DNA of 64,000 nucleotides from Xestospongia bergquistia (taxonomy: Eukaryota > Porifera > Demospongiae > Haplosclerida > Petrosiidae), in the NCBI GenBank assembly GCA_963965975.1, contig OZ014424.1, forward strand, positions 2,976,001 through 3,040,000, read 5' to 3'. Positions within the stretch are counted from its first letter, which is position 1. Each line of letters begins with the position of its first letter. Under the pieces are notes generated by a model. It was not told the origin of the DNA. It was given only the letters and a program-made list of their open reading frames with translations, and made no database searches. The translations under genes were made by a program, and so were the position numbers. Positions 61,700-64,000 of this stretch are shown piece by piece.

Positions 61700-62350
61700 A
61701 GATAGTGAGACAATGTCACAGATTCAACTAGATGTGTCTGTCAGAAATCATCAAAGAAAACTAGGATATGATAGTTTAAATTCACCATCATCAGTATAGG
61801 AAGTAGCTATTAATCCCAGTGTAATGGCTGAAGAATGGATGGAGTAAAGGTACATATCATTTTAATATTAATCTTAGTAAATTAGATAACAATGTTAGTA
61901 GATATGATATCAGTGTTGATAGGTCAGATATCAGCATTTCTATATCAGATATCAAGATGAGTAAATCAGATGTCAGTATCAGTGTACGATCAGATATCAT
62001 AGTTAAAAATCATGTTGATGCCTGTTTGTAGTAGGTCTGATATCACCATTTCTAAATCAGATAAAGTCAACTCCATCCTATATTTACTTCATAATGCTAC
62101 ACATTTAAGAAGTGTTTACCTTTTCTAACATCTAAATAATGGTCTTAATAGTGCCAATACCTTCTGTAGGCTATACTTTAAATGTAATGAAGATTTAGTG
62201 ACAGCAAACAGTTGTATTGATGATTGTTGAATGATATATTGAAGGTATATTACCAAGAATACAGCTACAGTACAATAAAAAAATGTTTGTGAATGTTAAT
62301 GTTACATTGATCAAGAGATTAAAGTAAATAGTTTATGAATTTTGGTTCTG
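61700..62350. other. non-coding stretch containing a TCAGATATCA motif cluster
   Basis: No exon seen. Between about 61,903 and 62,062 a core of TCAGATATCA or a close variant occurs about seven times (near 61,903, 61,924, 61,945, 61,966, 61,990, 62,036 and 62,057). The first four are about 21 bp apart. This is a decayed minisatellite with a self-complementary TGATATCA core. Confidence 0.6.
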
Positions 62351-62353
62351 TAG

Positions 62354-62485
62354 GAAAGAGGATTGCATACTTCAAGGTCATCATCATATAACATAATTTC
62401 CAAAACAGTGGAAATAATAGAAAACAAAGGATGCTCCTTGTAAGACTTGCCATCTGACATTAGCCCATCTGCCCTTTGATTGCTA
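62354..62485 (+). CDS. possible exon, frame broken near its 3' third
   Basis: TTTGGTTCTGTAG precedes and the very strong donor GTAAGTAT follows (62,486). From GAA the frame reads ERGLHTSRSSSYNIISKTV and reaches TAA at 62,441-62,443. The frame one base over is then open and cysteine-rich (CKTCHLTLAHLPFDC) up to the donor. A one-base indel would explain this. So could a 24 nt GT-AG intron at 62,440-62,463 (GTAAGA to TTAG, with CTGAC), although the frame after it soon stops. It may also be a decayed exon. Confidence 0.25.
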
Positions 62486-62489
62486 GTAA

Positions 62490-62750
62490 GTATCTAATTG
62501 GTGTGCATGCTACTAAATTCATATGTAAATGTATTATTGTTCTAACCTCAGTATAAATCTTAAGGACAAAAGAGATTCCAGAAATGGATTATCATAGACA
62601 CATTTTTTGTGAAATTTCAGAAGCCATTTTCCTTTATTCCTTTTACGAATAAGCTTTTCTCCAATCATTCTCTTATGTCTCCTAAAATGAACAATAAGAA
62701 AATACATATATGTGTGTATTCATGTATACATGTATCCTACTCTGGTCATT
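62490..62750. other. non-coding stretch, probable intron
   Basis: AT-rich, with stops in all frames and no repeat of note. It ends in CTCTGGTCATTTAG, an acceptor for the next candidate. Confidence 0.5.
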
Positions 62751-62753
62751 TAG

Positions 62754-62981
62754 ACAATCAGCTTGGAAACAACAAATAGGGGGTGTGGTTTGTTTGGATC
62801 TTTCATACGAGGATCCCTTTGTTCCTCAGACACAAATCATCTATCATGGAAGTACTGTCAAAGCTTCACTTTTATGGTCTATAGTACTGCTTCATTCATC
62901 TATCCACTCATCCGTTGATAGTGTAATAGGATGTTGTATTCAAGATGGGTTCTTTATAAAGTCTACTATGAAAAGACTAGA
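62754..62981 (+). CDS. exon candidate, protein not recognised
   Basis: Entered after GGTCATTTAG with one leading base and left at a perfect donor GTAAGT (62,982), 75 codons plus two bases. The peptide includes IGGVVCLDLSYEDPFVPQ, then HGSTVKASLLWSIVLLHS and DGFFIKSTMKR. It is hydrophobic and beta-rich, possibly part of an extracellular or trafficking protein, but I cannot assign it. A second frame is also open from about 62,931 and runs without a splice into the next candidate, so the 3' end is ambiguous. Confidence 0.4.
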
Positions 62982-63018
62982 GTAAGTCTCTCACATAAAA
63001 TATATATCAATTTGACAG

Positions 63019-63101
63019 TCCTTTGTCTAGATTCTGAAATTGAAGTGGTTATGATGTATCTAATGCAATCAAATGTTACTATTGAATGCAATATTCCACC
63101 T
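63019..63101 (+). CDS. exon candidate following 62,754-62,981
   Basis: Entered after TTTGACAG with two leading bases and left at CCT|GTGAGT. The peptide is VLCLDSEIEVVMMYLMQS followed by NVTIECNIP, with an N-linked glycosylation type sequon (NVT) and a beta-strand-like pattern. With the preceding donor the intron would be 37 nt and the phases differ by one. Without a splice the frame runs back unbroken to 62,931. One of the two junctions is therefore wrong or the copy carries an indel. Confidence 0.35.
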
Positions 63102-63126
63102 GTGAGTGTTTAATGCCCATTCTATG

Positions 63127-63227
63127 AATCTATCCATCCATTTTCTGTTTCATGTATCCATTCATCAGTCTATTGATCCATTCATCCACCCATTTATTCA
63201 TTCATTCAATCAATGCATTCATTCATT
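63127..63227 (+). repeat. degenerate (CATC/CATT)n repeat
   Basis: About 100 bp of ATCCATCCATT, ATCCATTCATC and ATTCATTCATTC units inside the probable intron before 63,243. Confidence 0.9.
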
Positions 63228-63242
63228 CTTTTATAGCCCTAG

Positions 63243-63428
63243 CCTCTTATTGACTTTAGCTGTTCACTGGTGGTGACATTCTCATTTGAAGCTTCTTATC
63301 CATTTGTTAGAGACTTCCAAAATGAAAAAGACATCCAACATTTTCAGGGCCTCAATCAGTCTACTGTTACTATCACAACAGATGTCACATTATTATTAAT
63401 TTTATATCGCAGAACTGCTCTGAAATGA
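63243..63428 (+). CDS. exon candidate, beta-rich peptide, protein not recognised
   Basis: Entered in phase 0 after ATAGCCCTAG, matching the phase 0 exit of the preceding candidate. The frame reads PLIDFSCSLVVTFSFEASY and then LNQSTVTITTDVTLLL before TGA at about 63,427. Alternating hydrophobic residues and an NQS sequon resemble an immunoglobulin-like or other beta-sandwich segment, which is an impression only. The donor is not clear, and it could also be a terminal exon, but further coding-like DNA follows. A stronger-looking acceptor six bases upstream (TTTTATAG) gives a closed frame. Confidence 0.35.
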   Translation, partial: PLIDFSCSLVVTFSFEASYPFVRDFQNEKDIQHFQGLNQSTVTITTDVTLLLILYRRTALK

Positions 63429-63585
63429 CTCAATAATAATAATAATATTAAAGGTATTTGTTACCTAGCAACCATTAACACACACTAATTTATTTTTGCT
63501 ATTTGTCCATTCAAAATTTGAATCAAAAAATTATGCATCTATTTTAGCATAGATTGGTCTGATATTGTGGGTGGAGCCACAATGA

Positions 63586-63655
63586 TCAGACTGTTCTTGC
63601 TGCATCTGGTCTTCAATATCTTGTTGGAGAAAAAGTGTTGGACATTCCTTATAAG
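63586..63655 (+). CDS. exon candidate ending at a clean phase-0 donor
   Basis: The frame containing DQTVLAASGLQYLVGEKV ends KVLDIPYK at AAG|GTAAAC (63,656). The start is uncertain. An upstream TGA and a poor pyrimidine tract leave the AGs at about 63,575 or 63,589 as entry points. Phase 0 at the exit matches the next candidate exactly, so the two together are the best supported exon pair of the flank. Confidence 0.42.
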
Positions 63656-63771
63656 GTAAACTAGCAACTCCTCCACCTCTTGTGTCCATCCATCCTTCCA
63701 GCATCTATTCACCTCTTCAATACATTAACAGACTATTCGTTTATTTAACCATTTTTTCTCTTTTTGTGTAG

Positions 63772-63882
63772 ATCCATTCTGACGATATTGAGGTCCTAAC
63801 AAGTTTTCTAGAGCAATATTCTGCTGGTTCAATACCTACTCTACTTCCTTCTCTATCTTTCTTGACCTTTGGACTACAAACT
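63772..63882 (+). CDS. exon candidate, 37 codons, helix-like
   Basis: Entered after the excellent acceptor TTTTTTCTCTTTTTGTGTAG, left at ACT|GTAAAT, exactly 37 codons in phase 0. The peptide is IHSDDIEVLTSFLEQYSAG and then TLLPSLSFLTFGL. It follows in phase from the exon ending at 63,655 across a 116 bp intron. The composition suggests a helical-repeat protein. I recognise no family. Confidence 0.5.
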
Positions 63883-63905
63883 GTAAATACAACTATTTTT
63901 AACAG

Positions 63906-64000
63906 CTGATAACAGGGAAACTAATCCAGTTTAAACTCTCATCACTTTACTCCAAGTCTCAAGTTACAGCATACACTTTCTCAGCATTTATAGAAGGTGA
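63906..64000 (+). CDS. exon candidate, truncated by the window end
   Basis: After TTTTTAACAG the frame reads LITGKLIQFKLSSLYSKSQ and then TAYTFSAFIEG to the end of the window. It continues the style and phase 0 of the preceding candidate, but the gap between them is only 23 nt (63,883-63,905), beginning GTAAAT and ending TTTTTAACAG. Either this is an extremely short intron or one of the exon ends is misplaced. Confidence 0.4.
   Translation, partial: MITGKLIQFKLSSLYSKSQVTAYTFSAFIEG

Noticed and set aside
62710-63113. Two overlapping ORFs taken as separate small genes
   Set aside because: Both include flanking AT-rich non-coding DNA. A strong internal GTAAGT and a later GTGAGT indicate exon pieces, not independent genes.
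57513-64000. tRNA, rRNA or transposase genes in the flank
   Set aside because: No tRNA A/B boxes with a foldable cloverleaf, no rRNA-like segment, and no transposase or reverse-transcriptase motif was seen.

Overview
This is a eukaryotic window made almost entirely of one satellite DNA. Bases 1 to about 57,512 are an uninterrupted tandem array of an AT-rich unit of 143 bp, roughly 400 copies, with no open reading frame of useful length on either strand. The last 6.5 kb (57,513-64,000) is unique-looking DNA with short exon-like open frames bounded by GT/AG signals, AT-rich introns and many degenerate CATC/CATT, GA, TCTG and ATT microsatellites. The texture suggests an invertebrate animal with short exons and introns. 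A demosponge would fit, but nothing in the sequence proves a taxon.

Layout of the array. There are four orientation blocks: + (1-11,918), - (11,919-25,507), + (25,508-56,784) and - (56,785-57,512). The main result of this reading is that block 2 is an inverted copy of the start of block 3. Positions x in block 2 and y in block 3 pair with x + y = 50,644 over the outer ~10.9 kb, and with about 50,358 nearer the centre after a two-monomer (285 bp) length difference. The two arms (11,919-24,851 and 25,508-38,725, about 13 kb each) share private point variants wherever I compared them, and they run exactly to both orientation junctions, around a 656 bp spacer. This is a giant, apparently young palindrome inside satellite DNA.

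Other layers of organisation are: an alternating two-class dimer (286 bp) in the first 8 kb; 7-monomer higher-order repeats of about 1,000 bp seen at 4.1-6.1 kb, 30-31 kb and 51.8-53.6 kb; a 14-monomer (2,001 bp) and a 44-monomer (6,291 bp) displaced duplication in block 1; a 24-monomer (3,430 bp) tandem duplication at 35.9-42.8 kb; and a 39-monomer (5,570 bp) tandem duplication at 40.1-50.4 kb whose second copy lost 920 bp through an out-of-register deletion. The distal 4 kb is the most diverged part, as expected for an array edge. The monomer is rich in dyad symmetry, including a 29 bp perfect palindrome with a one-base centre. A centromeric or pericentromeric role is a reasonable inference but is not shown by sequence alone.

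The flank. The array ends next to a 66 bp sequence that recurs, 65/66 identical, 1.46 kb further on. Beyond it there are exon candidates on the + strand (57.6, 58.7, 59.3-59.6, 61.4, 62.8-63.1, 63.2 and 63.6-64.0 kb) and a few on the - strand (58.1, 58.3, 59.8 and 60.1 kb). I recognise none of the proteins. The strand, linkage and even the coding status of individual exons remain uncertain.
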